A stretch of 64,000 nucleotides of DNA from Crotophaga sulcirostris (taxonomy: Eukaryota; Chordata; Aves; Cuculiformes; Crotophagidae). Shown in pieces: positions 39,801-53,185 of this stretch. The notes under the pieces are model-generated. The model was not told the DNA's origin. It did not search any database and saw only the letters and a program-made list of their open reading frames with translations. The position numbers and the translations under genes were made by a program. The stretch is taken from NCBI GenBank assembly GCA_013397455.1, contig VYZB01000191.1, positions 270,095-334,094 of the forward strand, given 5' to 3'. Positions within the stretch are counted from its first letter, which is position 1. Each line of letters begins with the position of its first letter.

Positions 39801-42800
39801 GAAGTGGTTTATACATTTACTTGCTATGAAGCAAGTCTCACTGATTTTAAGAGCATTAGATAGCAAAATCTGAATCTGACATCTAATGCTACTTTGTAAA
39901 CATGAGTGTAGTGAACATGAATGTCTCTTCTGCCAAGGGTGTCTGTTTGTTACCACGTGAACAACCAACTTCACTGGGGAAAAAGCTTGACAATTCTTTA
40001 TTGAAGGTGGACATTTCTGAACTAGGTACAACATAAGTGCAGAAGAGATGAAAGGGCCTTTTTACTATTCAAATAGTAATTTTGAACATTCAAAAAAAGT
40101 AATTCTTGAGAAAGCTAGGGAACCGAACGTTTGTTCTTACTATCTTGAATCTGGGATATGATTAGTTTTGTGATTTCTAGAGGAACAGGGAAAGGTATGA
40201 AATATATATCTCTTATATGACACTGATACAAGAGTATCAAGAGCAATTCTTGTTGAGGCCATTGTTTACGTTCATACCAGACTGTAAACTGCAAGAGCAT
40301 ATTGCAAGTTCATTAATATCTACTTCAGGTCATTAGGAATTTTCAGTTTATATTGCCTAAATCAAATAAGTATCTATTATTAGAATCTCTTTTTCTCTGT
40401 TTTCATATGTAATACTAGTAGGCTGTAAGAGTGAAAGAGGTTAGCAATTGTTTTACAAAATTTACAAAAGATTAGGCACATGCCCAGTGTCAGCTAATAT
40501 GTCTCAGCTGGGAAGAAATAACTTTACAAAAGACTGATTGAAGAAGTGTAGGAGATCTGATCACTTGCAATCTGATGCAAACTGATATTTGCACTGTGCC
40601 ATTTAAATATTTTTTGTTTGTTTTTTTTTTTCCCTCTTAAACCTGGAGTTTGCTTTCTGATACCGACAAGAAGTGGGTGGGAACCTCAGTTTGTCTAGTT
40701 ATCCTTCCTTAGGATTCAGATGATCCTTTCTAAGGTCCCTCTTTCCCATGATCCAACATACACTGTAATTATGAAATGTCTGGAAAAAGTTCTGACAAAT
40801 TAGTTTTTCTCCACCAATACTAAAACTTAACATACAGCAGGAACTATACTGGGGAAGAAATCAAATGAGAGGAAGGGAAGGAAACAGAAAAACCCACTTC
40901 ACTGAAGTGAAGTACATTGTAATTACTGCTGAAAAACCCAGCTCTGTGAAGGAGAATCAGGGTTGGGAATCGAGGGTCAATTAAGTGCAATCCAATGTAA
41001 GAATTTTGATGGCATATTAAAATATTACACGCTAGAAAAGAATTTACAGCAAATAGTCATGTGCTTTCTCAGTCCACCCTAATAATACCAGAAACGCTAT
41101 GCCAGACAGTCAGCTACTCTGTTGTCTAGACAAATGGCATATTCCTGCTAATTGCAAGTGCAAAAAGCCAAATTAAGAAGTAGGTTTTATGGTAGTAGGA
41201 AATGATACAGAATGGACTGTGCTCTCATAATCTTTTTTCCTTCTCATTACTTGAGATGGAATTGAAACTCTGCACACAAAATTATACTGATTTCATCAAC
41301 TATGAATATGTATTTTCCAAAAAATATGGCTTTGAACATATGGATTATATTTTCAATGCATTCTCGAGTTTAAGAGTTATTAAAAGTCATCTGTTTTGTA
41401 ATATTTAAACTATTGCCAGTTGTTAAAGCTCAACTTCTTTGACACGATATTTTCCAGCAAAACTTGCAGAGAATTGTGTTGGGTTTATGTTTACCAATCA
41501 GAATGAATTACAATGAGGAGAGGGTAATATTCTTTACATATTTGTTGTTTGGTTTGGCATTTACACAGACATCTACAAGAACATTCTTTTGGACACTTTC
41601 TTGTTCTGGCTTTCCTGTTATGTATCTGTTTGGCCCTGCTTTTCTCGAAGTGAAAAAGGAGATGCTTTGGATTTGTGCAGGATGATAAATCACTATACAA
41701 TTTAGAATGCATTGCCCCTTGTATTCATTTCTTTACTCAGTTACAGAAGAGGCTTTATTTCTTCATGGCAACTTTTTCTCTGAAACCTTGTGTAAAGTAA
41801 AGAAAAAAATTATCATCACTGAGGTTTTGGAGTGTGACAGAATGTTTCTAGTACTCATGGGACTCCTCATTTGGATAGTGCCTGGGAAAAGAACTGCATT
41901 CATGGTGATAGCTCAGTTGTGCATATCATGTTTTCTGAATGCTACTAAGCTGTCCTGGGCATACTAAACCACCGGATGTATATTGTCCATTTACATATTT
42001 CTAAACTTTCTGATAAGAACAGTTTCTTGCTACTGAGTTGTATGGAATATAAAAGAATTACTTACTTATGTTCAGGCCTCATATCAGTCTTTCTTAAATA
42101 CTGCATCAAATTGCTGGCACCACAATGTACATAATAGTATCTCCTTCCAGGTGGTTCTGTGCGAATTTTCCAATGCTCTGTTGCCCTTTCTGAACATCAG
42201 ATGTCATAAAAAGTTGCAACACATTGCTCCGAAACTATCAGTATGGCTGGTGGAGAAGAGCAAGTAGGAGCCCATACCATATGGATTATGATGTTTGCAT
42301 GGCACAGACAATCAAGTGGCAGGACAAACACTAGGGTGTCCTTGCCATAAAGCCCAAAAAGCTTTTGTGTGAGGTGTTGTGCTGGTGGATGCCTTATCTG
42401 GGACACCTAGGTTACTCTAAAACAACTGTCAGGCCTGAGACAGGGCTGCTGCTCGTCCACCATGTACCCTGGTGAGGGCAGCCTGGGCAGCTACTCAGCA
42501 GACCAGTGCAGACATTGTCCTGGTGCCTTCCCTGCAGTATGATAGTGCATGGAGAGAAAGGAAAATCTGACATGGTCTTAAATTAACACTAGAATGTGTC
42601 ATAATAATTGACGGGTCTATTCCCCTATGCATATCTCTTGTCATCAGTCTGGGACAGGTCAAGTTAATTTCTGCTGGCACCTGGGAAAAGAGCAAGGGAG
42701 AGTTCCTCAGCCAGCTGCAGTGGGACAAAATGATGTCACATATAGACACGTCTATAGCACTAGATTAGTGGTTGATCGGTGTTATCGTGGGCCAATATGT

Positions 42801-44323
42801 AAATGGTTGCTAGGCAGATTTAGGTTGCCAGGTGATCCTGTGTTTAGTGCTCTCTGGCAATGTCAGAGCTGAGACCCTGGGGAGGAGGGACTGGCACATA
42901 GCGCTCTGTTTGACCACCCTGGTCATGACTCCAGGCCTTGGCCTTTATTTATGACAGTATTGTCAGGGCTTCGTTTGCAGAGAAGTGGCATTCTTTTGGG
43001 TGCCCCTGACTGCTGAGGTCCTGTGGATTGCACTGCGGGAACCCACACTTACAGGGTTATCAGCCAGATCTCTTTCATGATATCTTTCAAGTCCAAAGCC
43101 AAAGCCAGCATCATATGAGAATCTGCCCGCAAGTGAGCTCCTGCACACGATACAGAGACAGCTATAAGACCTTTCATCCTTCTGCTACAGCTGCTGAAGT
43201 GCTGCACTGAAGCATGCCTCTCCGGAGTCCCCCTGCCTGCTCTGCCTCCTGTCATGTGTGCAAAAGGAAGCAGCACCAGCCCTCTGCGATTCCTGCACCC
43301 CGTGCACCAGGATGCTGTTCTGCGTTGCCACTGACGGGAGCTTGGCAATAACTTCAATGCAACCAGAAATCTATGCAGAGTCTCTCATTGTGCTTGGTCC
43401 TGTTATCAGAGACATGAAAGGAAGAAGGCACTTCTTACATTCTCCTACGTGACCCAGAGCAACTTTTCCATGTGTGGATTTTTTTGTTCTTTTCAGGAGA
43501 AGGGAATGAAGCGGTCTAGTAAAATAAATTGCAGGACTTTTTGTTTTGATTAAAGCCATTGTGTAACCACCGCTTGTATTTTCTGTAGTCACATTCCTAC
43601 GGCTAAACTCACAATAGAAGGCAGATTATTTTTAAGACGAGAGGAAGGCTTGACAAGAGGTTACAGTAAAGCAAGAAAAGCTAACAATGTTAATAAAGCA
43701 TGCCCTTATCATAAAATTATCGGCCCTAATCCTCATTTTGATACAAACCTGGTTTTGGTTTCTAGCTGCAGGCTAAACATTGTTACAACGATAATATGCT
43801 TTCTCAAATGCAATGGCAAGGTGAAAGAAACACAATCCAAATATTATATATCAAAACCAGCCATGTTTTCTTATATGAAAAAGGCATTTTTCTCTGGAGA
43901 AATGCCACATTCATGCCTAAAGCATAAAATACAGTGAAGGAATAGATGGTAGTATTTAAAACATGCAGATGAGCTCCAGAAACCTCTAAGGGCATTAGCA
44001 TAGCTGACTGCAAAGACGGTACTATTTGTCTTAGGAGTCACTGGGTAATGCATAACGTATACAGAAAAGAGAGGTACAAGTTCAGCTATCTTATGCTTAG
44101 GAGCCCTGGTACTTTGGAATTGGAAGGATTTTTTATGAGGATCTCTGCCTTTAAATTCCAGGAAAAAATACTGTAGTAAACAAATTCTTTCAACCTTTCC
44201 TCTTCTCCCTCATTTTCTGTGTAGGAAAGCAAGATGCTTTCTATTTTTTTCATCTTCAGAATGCCTGAAAACTAAGAATAGATGAAAGAAATACTAACCA
44301 GCTCCTTCCAGAAAAAAATTCTG
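36813..44323. other. Intergenic DNA
   Basis: Mostly AT-rich sequence without recognisable genes or repeats. The exception is the GC-raised block at 42400-43450, listed separately. A C-run occurs near 39287-39295. Confidence 0.6.
42400..43450. other. GC-raised block of unknown origin
   Basis: This kilobase is clearly richer in G and C than its flanks and lacks the long A/T runs found elsewhere. It holds short open frames on both strands (the longest is 102 codons, minus, 43049-43357) but no domain I recognise, no splice-bounded exon and no CR1 landmarks. It could be a degraded retroelement, a regulatory element or a lncRNA exon. Confidence 0.4.
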
Positions 44324-44520
44324 TATCTATAGATTCATATATTTTAGAGTTTCAAAGGAACATTATGATTATCTAGTCAGAACAGCCTGACAGGCTGTAA
44401 AACCTCACCAAGTAATCTCTCCATCAAGCACATAACATCTGTTTGAGTAATTGCATACCTTTTAGAGAGATATCCAGTCATGATTTAAGAGCTGCAACTG
44501 ATGAAGTTCTGCAGTCCTTA
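44324..44520 (-). mobile_element. Ancient CR1-like LINE remnant
   Basis: The plus strand follows the order of landmarks of an old sauropsid CR1 3' region read antisense: a TCATATATTTTAGAG start, ATTATCTAGTCAGAACAGCC, a CACCAAGTAATCTCTCCATC stretch, ATACCTTTTAGAGAGATATCC, then CATGATTTAAGAGCTGCAACTGATG. It is highly diverged compared with the other CR1 copies here, which implies an old insertion. Assignment is from remembered family text, without alignment. Confidence 0.65.
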
Positions 44521-46107
44521 CTCAGGATTTGACTCAATGAAAACATTGGCATCTGTCTGTTGGGTTTGGATGAACAGAAAGAAATACCTGGCTTTAATAC
44601 CTGGCCTTGTTTGAAATCTGCATGAATAAACTCTACAGAATTTAAAACAAAAAGAGGATACATCCTAAGAACATCTGTGCACCACCTTCTGTTTTATAAG
44701 GATGCAAACTCATGTTCTTCTGTCCTTTTCTTTGGGCTTTTCAGAGAACATTGACAAAACAGATGAATCCTGGAGGTGGATATCTTTGGGTTTAAACTGA
44801 CTCAGATTTCTAATTCAGTGGCTTATAGGAATAGTTTCCGGCCCTCTGTATGATGCATTGTTCCTAATATACAGTCTAGTCTTGTTTTATATGTGGTAAT
44901 GCTTCACCTTCAGTATTTTTTTAAAGGCACTAATTTAGGAGAATTACAGTAGAGCAGCAACTTTAAGTAGTGACATAAGTTCTCTCACAGGTGCCATAGG
45001 ATTTCAAACATCCATACACTAACGAGACTTTAGATGTTCAGACTTGACACCAGGGCAAAATGGTGACTGAACTGTTCACTTACTGACAAATACCACAAAA
45101 GCAAATGAGCTCTGCGGCAGAAATGAAGAATAACTGGCATTCTGATCAACATAATTGTGCCTGTGGTGGAAGCTGCATAAATATACTTAGTTGTCAAATG
45201 TGATCAAGAAAACAGATAAATATATATAGTCAAAAGATGGCATTCTTTGAACAGATATGGGTGCAGTGTGTACACAGATCACATCAGAATATGATCCTAT
45301 GCGCATATGCAACTTCAAAGTACACAATGCCAGAAATCACTTGCTGTCATTCAGACACATTAATAAAAAGTAGAAAAATATTTCAGAATACAATAATATT
45401 ACCGGAACATGATCACATTCAGAATCTTGTTTTCTGCAGTAGTGAACATTAAGCATACATAAACATTCAAACTACAGTAGCTCTGCTCTTTGAAATAACA
45501 AACATTTCCAATATTCATTTGCACCATCTGATACAAGAATAGATTTTGCTTACGTCCAGTGGTGTCCTGCTATTGCTTGAATCGACTGTCACAGCTGAAG
45601 GTCATGGAATGACTCTGTGCCAGTGCAAACAGATGAATACTGGGAAACCACTTTTAAAAGAACCTTACCTTACTAAAAGCAAGAACAAACTCCTGAAAAA
45701 TGTAAACTTTGAAAAGAGAAGCATCAGTCATGGCTTCTCAGCCCATCTTTCAAAGTTAAACCAACAGAAAAAGCAATCATAATATTTGCACACCTAAATA
45801 AAACAAGCTAGGATATTCCTTTGGGACTTAAAACAGCTCAGTTCATTTCCCTAGTCAGACAGAGACCTCCTGTGTGACCTTGGATAAATTGTTTGAGACA
45901 AGGTTTCTGAAGGTATGTAAATATCTAGATGTACATTTAGATGTGCACTGGGGTATTCACTACAATTATCACAACTAACAGGCACTGAAATGAGTGCATA
46001 TCTACGTTTAAAATTTTCTTTAAATGTTTTTCACAATGGTAGTCTGTGATGACTAGGGGTTCACAAGCCCACGAATCTGGGTTATTCTAAGCAGTGAAAC
46101 TCAGAAC
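44521..46107. other. Intergenic DNA
   Basis: AT-rich sequence. The first part (to about 44740) may continue the ancient CR1 remnant, but this is too degraded to be sure. Nothing else was recognised. Confidence 0.5.
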
Positions 46108-46599
46108 AATTCTCGCTTTAAATTTTAGTGATAAAGTAGCATGGTGCCCATGAAGCCTCTGGGAACTGACAGGGCTTTATAAGATTTCCATATAAGAATT
46201 GAGATGCATTTTTTCTCCCTCCTCTGATGAACTGTGGAAATAGGGAGAGGAAGGTACAGAACAAACATATATTCTTTAAGCAGCAAGTGGATATTTTTTT
46301 CCCTTGTCTTAACTCAAGCTTGAAATATGGCTACATTGCAACATGATATGATTGTTCCACAACATGTCCTGTGTTTGTTTGACAGCTGTTAGTGAAGGCA
46401 CAACTACTCTCACATTAGAGAGGGGAAGAAAGTCTACTCTCTTAGAGCACTGTCAGTTTTCAGAGGCTTCATGGGCACCATGCTACCTTATCACTAAAAT
46501 TTAAAGTGAGAACTACAGTATCACTGTAACTTGCTCTCCCTATTTCCACAATTCATCAGAGGAGGGAGAAAGAATGCATCTCAATTCTCATACGGAAAT
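46108..46599. repeat. Circularly permuted inverted duplication
   Basis: Two blocks each occur twice in opposite orientation. Block A is 46108-46172 and its reverse complement is 46450-46514 (60 of 65 bases identical by eye). Block B is 46184-46259 and its reverse complement is 46524-46599 (70 of 76). Left to right the order is A, B, spacer (190 bp), A', B'. A simple hairpin would give A, B, B', A'. The joining segments are 11 and 9 bp, so both halves could be pieces of a head-to-tail array with a monomer near 161 bp, one piece inverted. It lies about 1.2 kb past the SLC39A12 stop codon. Confidence 0.88.
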
Positions 46600-46605
46600 G
46601 TAGAT

Positions 46606-47782
46606 TAGGTAGGAGGGAGCCCTTGCACCAAAAACTGATAGCATGTAAGTAGACAAAATTGTGTAGTTGAGTGTTGCTTGGTACCTCCTGTAAGTTGCTC
46701 AGCACCTCAGAATCAGGGCAGAACTTGTGTATTTGTCTCAGGCTTGATTCTGCAATACTGAATTAAATGAACATCAACTTATGAAGAATTCTCTTGAAAC
46801 CAAGAGGACTAATTACACAAAAATCACTCAAGATAGAAGGAGTTGCTGTGAGACCCTAAGGAAGCACTGCTACATGCACTTTAGACAATTGAAAAAGCTC
46901 TTTCCAGAATGCACATTGCATATGTATGAATAAGCTAATTTCTGACAGGAAGGCATTATTGGTGTTTCTTAAACACAATGGCTCAGAAACAACATCTGGC
47001 TCAAGGAATCCCTTAATTTGATATCTCTTACAATAATTCATAAACATTTGCTATGAGCAACCATGAGAGGTGGGACAATGCAGAAGGCAGTTACCCGGAG
47101 TTACCGTAGTCCAATGATTGACTGTCACAGACTACATCACAGATATGAGAAAATATATTACAGTCAGAAAAGGGCATTTTCAGATTTCTAGATCATAAGT
47201 TCAACATTTACACTTGTGATTTTTTTATGTGTCACTGTGGACCACTGAGAGAACTGAGGACCTTTATGCTGACAAAGTAGATAATGCAGATATAATGAGA
47301 TTGCTGTATGCCATTTAACAGTTTAGTTTTACTATACTTTTTAGTTTTATAGAAATACTTTTATTCTTTTTACTGAAAGACAACAAACTTTCCTGCTTCA
47401 AAGTATTCGACTATGGTTAGTCCACTTTAGTTATTGCATATAAAAGTGTTTTATTCTTTTCTTCAATCAGACTGGCAGAGATAACTTAGAGCATTCAACT
47501 AGAACAGTTTCAATAAAAACTAATCAAAAGCTCCTGTGAGTTTGAGCGTGGGATCTGGTAAACTCAGAAACAAATAAAACATAATTCTAAACATTCATGT
47601 TTACAAAAAAAAATAAAATTACAGAATCTGAACAATAAGTTAATAAAGTGAAATAGTTACATACTGTTCAGATACAAAAATCCCAGAAACTTAATTTATA
47701 TATCACTATAGCAGACATGACAGAATTGTGAATAACACTATCCACTGTTATAAGTGGCACTTCAAGATTTCCAACAGAAAAT
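46606..47782 (-). other. SLC39A12: SLC39A12 3' UTR / downstream flank
   Basis: AT-rich sequence directly downstream of the SLC39A12 stop codon. The 3' UTR should occupy its upper part. AATAAA motifs on the minus strand occur at 47450-47455 and 47360-47365. No other feature was recognised. Confidence 0.6.
47360..47455 (-). terminator. SLC39A12: Candidate polyadenylation signals of SLC39A12
   Basis: Two AATAAA hexamers read on the minus strand (47450-47455 and 47360-47365) lie about 330 and 420 bases after the stop codon. In AT-rich DNA such hexamers are common, so use is uncertain. Confidence 0.25.
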
Positions 47783-47911
47783 TTATATTCTAATTTTCTG
47801 TTCATATATAGCCAAAAGTAAGAGGCAAAGCCAGCCTAATAGTAATCCAAGGTTCTGTAGGAGAAACATCAACCAGGGTCGCCGCGTCTGAATATGAGTC
47901 ATTTCAGGGAG
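47783..47911 (-). CDS. SLC39A12: SLC39A12 terminal coding exon (TM8 and C-terminus)
   Basis: The 129-nt exon follows an A/T-rich acceptor ending TTTTAG| and encodes 42 residues plus TAA at 47785-47783. It starts [13 protein letters not shown] and ends [13 protein letters not shown], closely matching the recalled human ZIP12 C-terminus (LPEMTHVQTQRPW ... AIYEQNIKI). The segment [20 protein letters not shown] is the last transmembrane helix. Phase 0 agrees with the previous exon, which ends in ATG at 53188-53186, so the join reads SLAEM-LPEM as expected for ZIP proteins. The short extracellular tail after TM8 is typical of the LIV-1 subfamily. Confidence 0.97.
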   Translation of the reverse strand, partial: LPEMTHIQTRRPWLMFLLQNLGLLLGWLCLLLLAIYEQKIRI

Positions 47912-50900
47912 CTAAAAAAAGAACAAGACACCAGAATGAGAGCCAGATATATTCATCTCTGGGAAAAAAAAGTCTTATGGGAAAACAAGATAAACTTCAT
48001 TAAAAAAAAAGGACTTTAAAAATGCTGGTTTTCTGAATATAGCTATTAATCTGTAGCATTCTCTGTACATTGTAACATCACAGATCTCAACAGTGAAATA
48101 TTTAAATTAATCAAATTCTACCCATTTTGGTTCTTTTACTAGCACAAACAAGAAGTACAAATGAGATTTCAACATTTCTTAACTTCCCAACAGTTTTTAG
48201 TAATTTTATACAACTGTCTGTAAGGAAATGCTTCTTTAGTAAAATAAGTGATTTGCTTTTGTGGCAATAAACTAGTTTGAGTTTTTTTGTTTCAGTACTA
48301 TATATAGAATCAATCCTGCTCTTACTGAAATACCTGGCAACACTGCTATTTACTTGGGCTTTAGTAAACATATTAGTCAGTATTTTTAAATATGCTTGAA
48401 AAAATTACCTTTAATTTTGTAGATGCATTTTAAATCAAGTCAAGAGCCACAGTTGTTTATAATCATATTAAAAGCTACTTACATTGACCTTCCACCACAC
48501 AGGGTCTCCTTTACCAAAGTTTTAAAAAAAATGTATATTTCAATAGAGCCTGTGATACTAATGCCTCAGACTCACCCTCTCTTAGTAATTATGCTGTATG
48601 TATTGTAGACATTAGAGGAGACACTGATGGCTGCTGATACTTTCATATATATATTGGAATTAAACATAGAGTTATGGCCTGGTACTGACTGACCTTCAGT
48701 TTTGGTTGGAGTTTTTTTGATCTATTTGTTGTGAACTTAAAAACAAGATAAAATATTTAAAAATCATAGCAAGTGGTCCTGGCACTCTCCATCATGTTGC
48801 CTTCCAGTTTGACTTACAGCCTGCACTTGAATGAAGCTACTTATTTCATCTGCTCTTCAGAGCCTCCTCACAGGAGCTTTAACAGTATCAGCCACTGGGA
48901 GACAGTGGAGTGGTGCTGACCAAGGAGGCTGACATGGTACGTTTACAGCTATTTGCTATGCTTGTCCTTCTGTCTCTCAGAGGAGTTCTGCGTCTCCTGC
49001 ACTCTTCTTTCTCTGGAAGTTGGCATGGGCCCAAAAGAAAACTACAGTGAAAAATCTGCCTCCAGTTTGAAGTTTTGCATAAATATAACAGGCAATAACA
49101 GGCAAACCCAAACATCCACAGTCACAAGTCAAGAGAGGATGTGTAGACCTGAAGTTCTGCTAGGAATAATAAAGCTCCCTTGGGTCAGCCTTGAATACAG
49201 GTGCTTTGGTGATAAGCGTCAATGGAAAATAAATACAAGTGTTTAGCTTTAAAAAAAAAATTAAAAAAATTACAATTGGACACCATGATCTCAAAGGTCT
49301 TTTCCAACCGGACGATTCTATGATCCTGGATCTTCATAGAAACTAGGCAGTGGTTTAAATTTTGGTACAAATTTGTATAACAAGCTCAAAGTTTGATGTA
49401 AATCAAAATCTGAACTGACACCTTGGAGCATGTGGGTTTTTTAATGCATGTAAGTAAAAATTAAGTCCTAGGTCTGAATTCAGGTTCCAGTCTAGACCTT
49501 TCAACTTATTTATCCTTAGAATCAGTCTACTTTGTCCTCTTCACCAGCGCCTGCGTGAATAAGTTCTCCAAATAGGAAACCATTTCCCCTCCCACTGCAA
49601 AAGCTAGTATTTTCTCTTATTGCTGCCAGTGCCAATTCATGAGTTACATACATGCACAGTAGATTCCTAAGAAAGTTTTAAAAAAGGAATTCTCAGCAGG
49701 TAGTACACTTCCTATGTTTAATGCAGGTATCTGCTCCCTTCACCTAACGTATGTGCATGTTATTAAGTGCACAGATCATTCTATAGCCTTCCCCAGCGTG
49801 ACAACCCCTGCTTATCTCTGAAAATAAAAGCTGATTGCTGACACAGTATCAGTTATAGTTCCCCAGCTCTCTGAACACAAATGCATTTGGTACAGCTGAG
49901 AAAAGCTTGTTATGTAGGAAACGCAAGTGTATTCAACTGGCAGCTGCAAAACACTTCACAAATTCGGGGGGAAATAGCACCACATCCTAACTGTTGGATG
50001 CCGTCACACTTGCCAATGATTCAAGTCTGTTGGAGGCCAAAGAGTTACTGTTAATGAAGGGACTGCTCTATTCACACTTCATCTCATGTTTTCATGAGCT
50101 CACAATAGATGAAGAACTAGGAAGCAGCATGCTGAAAGAAGGCATGAGGGGCTCTCAACAATATGTTGGCTAAACAAGAGTTCTCCAAGCTGGAGTGTAT
50201 GTAGCATGACTGCTGTACTGCAACAGCCCTCCCTATAAGTCACTTTTAAAATACTCCCTTTTCTCCAAAGTCAGAGAGATTTTTAAGGTTAATCAAAGAA
50301 AACATCAGCTAGTTGTCTCAGGGAATGTTTGGCTACCTCCTATTTCTTGATATTCTTAATGTCTTTCTTGCTTCTATCTCTCGCCTTTCAAATTAGACAG
50401 TAGTCTTTCTAGTCGGGAAGCACACAAACCAATATGATTTGTACAATCACTCAGACATGACATTCCACTCCTTAGTGTTTAATATTATGCATGTGATTTC
50501 ATAAATGTTCATGATTACTTCATAGATACTCATTTAAGTGACGGATACAGGATTGTCAAGTTTGGATTTTGAGAGGTTAAGGGGACGTGTTTTGGCAATG
50601 AATCAGTGGGTTTGTCTGTCCTGTTCCTTATATTGTTGTCTCAAGTTTCAGTTCAGATTAAATTTATGTTAAAGAAAAGATATGTTATTAATGAAAGGAT
50701 ATTTAGAAATTATGCAAATTGTGATTATACTTATGACCTTTAAACAAATAGCAAGTACAAAAATCTCACTGTAGTTCTCAAAAAAGCTGGTTTTCAGGGG
50801 ATTTAATTTTGGTTAAATAACAGTTAAACTCAAAATATTAGAGGTGTTTACTCACACACATATCTTGAAGAAACAAACAATTTACCTTGCAGTATTATAC

Positions 50901-53185
50901 CTGTGCATACACATTTGTAAGACAAAATACTCCTCCCTTCCACTTTCCCCAGTTACTGGGAAGATGAAGTTTTGCAGAATTCCTTGATGAAAAATTATAA
51001 AAGATATTAATAATTTTATCTTTTGTCCTTTTCCTCAGATTTTTTAAATTATTAACTACCCTGGTGTTAATGGAGCTAGAATGCCATTTGTAGAAATAAA
51101 AAAATCTTTAATTAACCACAGAAGTAGTTTTGTGCAACCTTGACTGCGGCAGCAGTGCTGCAGTGCTGTCCTGTCAATGAACCTTCACCTTATACCCTTC
51201 AATGTTCCTCAATGCAGAAACCAGTGAGGCTATTTAGTCTTATTGAGCTGTTCCTCTGACAAGTGCATGAATATAACAAAAATTCTAAATTTCTGAAAAT
51301 TATAGTTAAGCATTGTACACCATTTAGTACTGTACCCCATTGGCAGGAACACTAATGATTGCAGTTTGTAGATGAGAACTCAGCAAAGAACAAAAGTTAT
51401 TTCTGTATTGAAAAATACATAAAGCATAGCTGATTTTCTTTTGAGATGTACTACACAAACATACAAGTTTTCAAATCTATAGATTCTTGCAGTACTACAG
51501 GAGTTAAATGATCTCTGTGATATTCAACACTTGCACTTCTGACAGACATAGGTAGGTGAGAAATCCAATGGCATTTTGTTTGACAAACTGCAGAGAAAGG
51601 CTGACTGGAATCCCTGTTAATAAAAGGGATGTGAGAGAAATAAGATCTTCCTCTCTCTCTTCCATCTTTTGCCTCTTCCAATCAAGAACAAGATTAGGGT
51701 GACAAGCGAAGAACAAGGGAAAACACATCCCTGTCTCTGCCTGGAACTGTGTCATTTCTCAGGATTTAGAGCTGGCACTTTGCTTTGAAGACTCAGGGAA
51801 AAACATGGTGATGTTCTGGGGCTCCCTGATGGTTGCTGATACAACACTGAAGGAAAAATATGCCTAAATCATTCTTAGCCACTTTACTAGAACTGTGCCT
51901 ATTGAGTACGTCGGCAGCCTCACTTTTGTCAGAGCAAGATGCAACTTGGTACACAGTGTTCTTGTCTGTCATTTCCCACCTCAGGGAAAGAGCTTGACAC
52001 TTCCACAGTCCTTAGGCAGTTCCATCACAACCTCTTAGGAACACTCTATGTTCACTCTAGTTTGGTTAAAATGGTAAAAATAGACTAAAATACACCCAAG
52101 TTCTGAAGTCAATTATCACAAGTAGATTTTTTAAATAGGTTATAATATTGGCATCGCATATCACATTTCAACTATTATGCTTGAACTGGGCAAATGATCT
52201 GTCAGGCATGAGATAGGGGCTGGTAGTAACAACAGGAGAGAGGTAGCCAGCCTTGGGAAAAACACAATAATAATTTATGAAGAGACAGACCTCTTCTTTT
52301 CACCTCCTCTTGATCTAACCACTCAAAATATTCGATCTTTGTTCAGAAGCTTGCAAGCAACTTTACATTAATAGATGTTGGTTAAAGAGCTATATGACAC
52401 TTAAGCTGTAAAATAAGATGGCAGATAATTAAGTCCTGCATTGTTACAAATGTAACAGTTAGCCATCTGTTCAATAAATGATATAGCCTGGGGCATCTGC
52501 ACAAGTTATGATTCTATCACATTCTTCCACAGCCCTTAGACTTTTCTACTAATCTATATCTTCACACTTTATTTTTCTTTAGTTAGATCACTGCTGTTGA
52601 AATGGGAGTATGAAAAATGATCAGTAAACATGAAAAAGTTGAGACAATCCAAGGGCTTTTGGGTTGCTTATCCAAACCTATCTGAGATAGAAAGGCTGGC
52701 CAGAAAAAGCACAGGATAAATAACTTGAATTTTAGTTCAGAAACAGCAAATTCATGTTGAAACAATGGACGAAAAATATATAACGGGCAGTAAAACTAAA
52801 AAAAGTAGCCAACTTTTTCATGATTTTAAAACCCCTTGCAGGTTCAAATGTTTCTTCATGTTGTACTAATTAACTCTATCAGGCCTAAAAATACACCATT
52901 TACCTTTCCCCCTTTAAAAGTCCTTTATGCTTTTTTCATATATCACCCTCTTAATAGCATTTATTTCACCTTTTAATTACTAATTACACCTATCGTGGCA
53001 CTGACATCAAACAAAACCAGACTATTGTTTGAAGCACTGTATACACACAAGGCAGACAACATGCTCTTACTAAGAAACCTATGTACTCTTTTTCTGTTCA
53101 AGTTAATCTACCTGCATTTGTCTGACACTCATGTGTGATGTTGCTATATTAAAAGGAAAATATAACTGTAGACTGAAGTTCTCAC
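47912..53185 (-). other. SLC39A12: SLC39A12 last intron
   Basis: A 5.3-kb intron in the coding phase between Met and Leu codons. It contains one CR1 tail (49272-49326) and otherwise only unrecognised AT-rich sequence. Confidence 0.85.
49272..49326 (+). mobile_element. CR1 LINE 3'-tail fragment
   Basis: A short stretch with the CR1 end signature: GACACCATGATCTCAAAGG, then TCTTTTCCAACC and GATTCTATGATCC. About 55 bases remain. It lies antisense within the last SLC39A12 intron. Confidence 0.85.
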
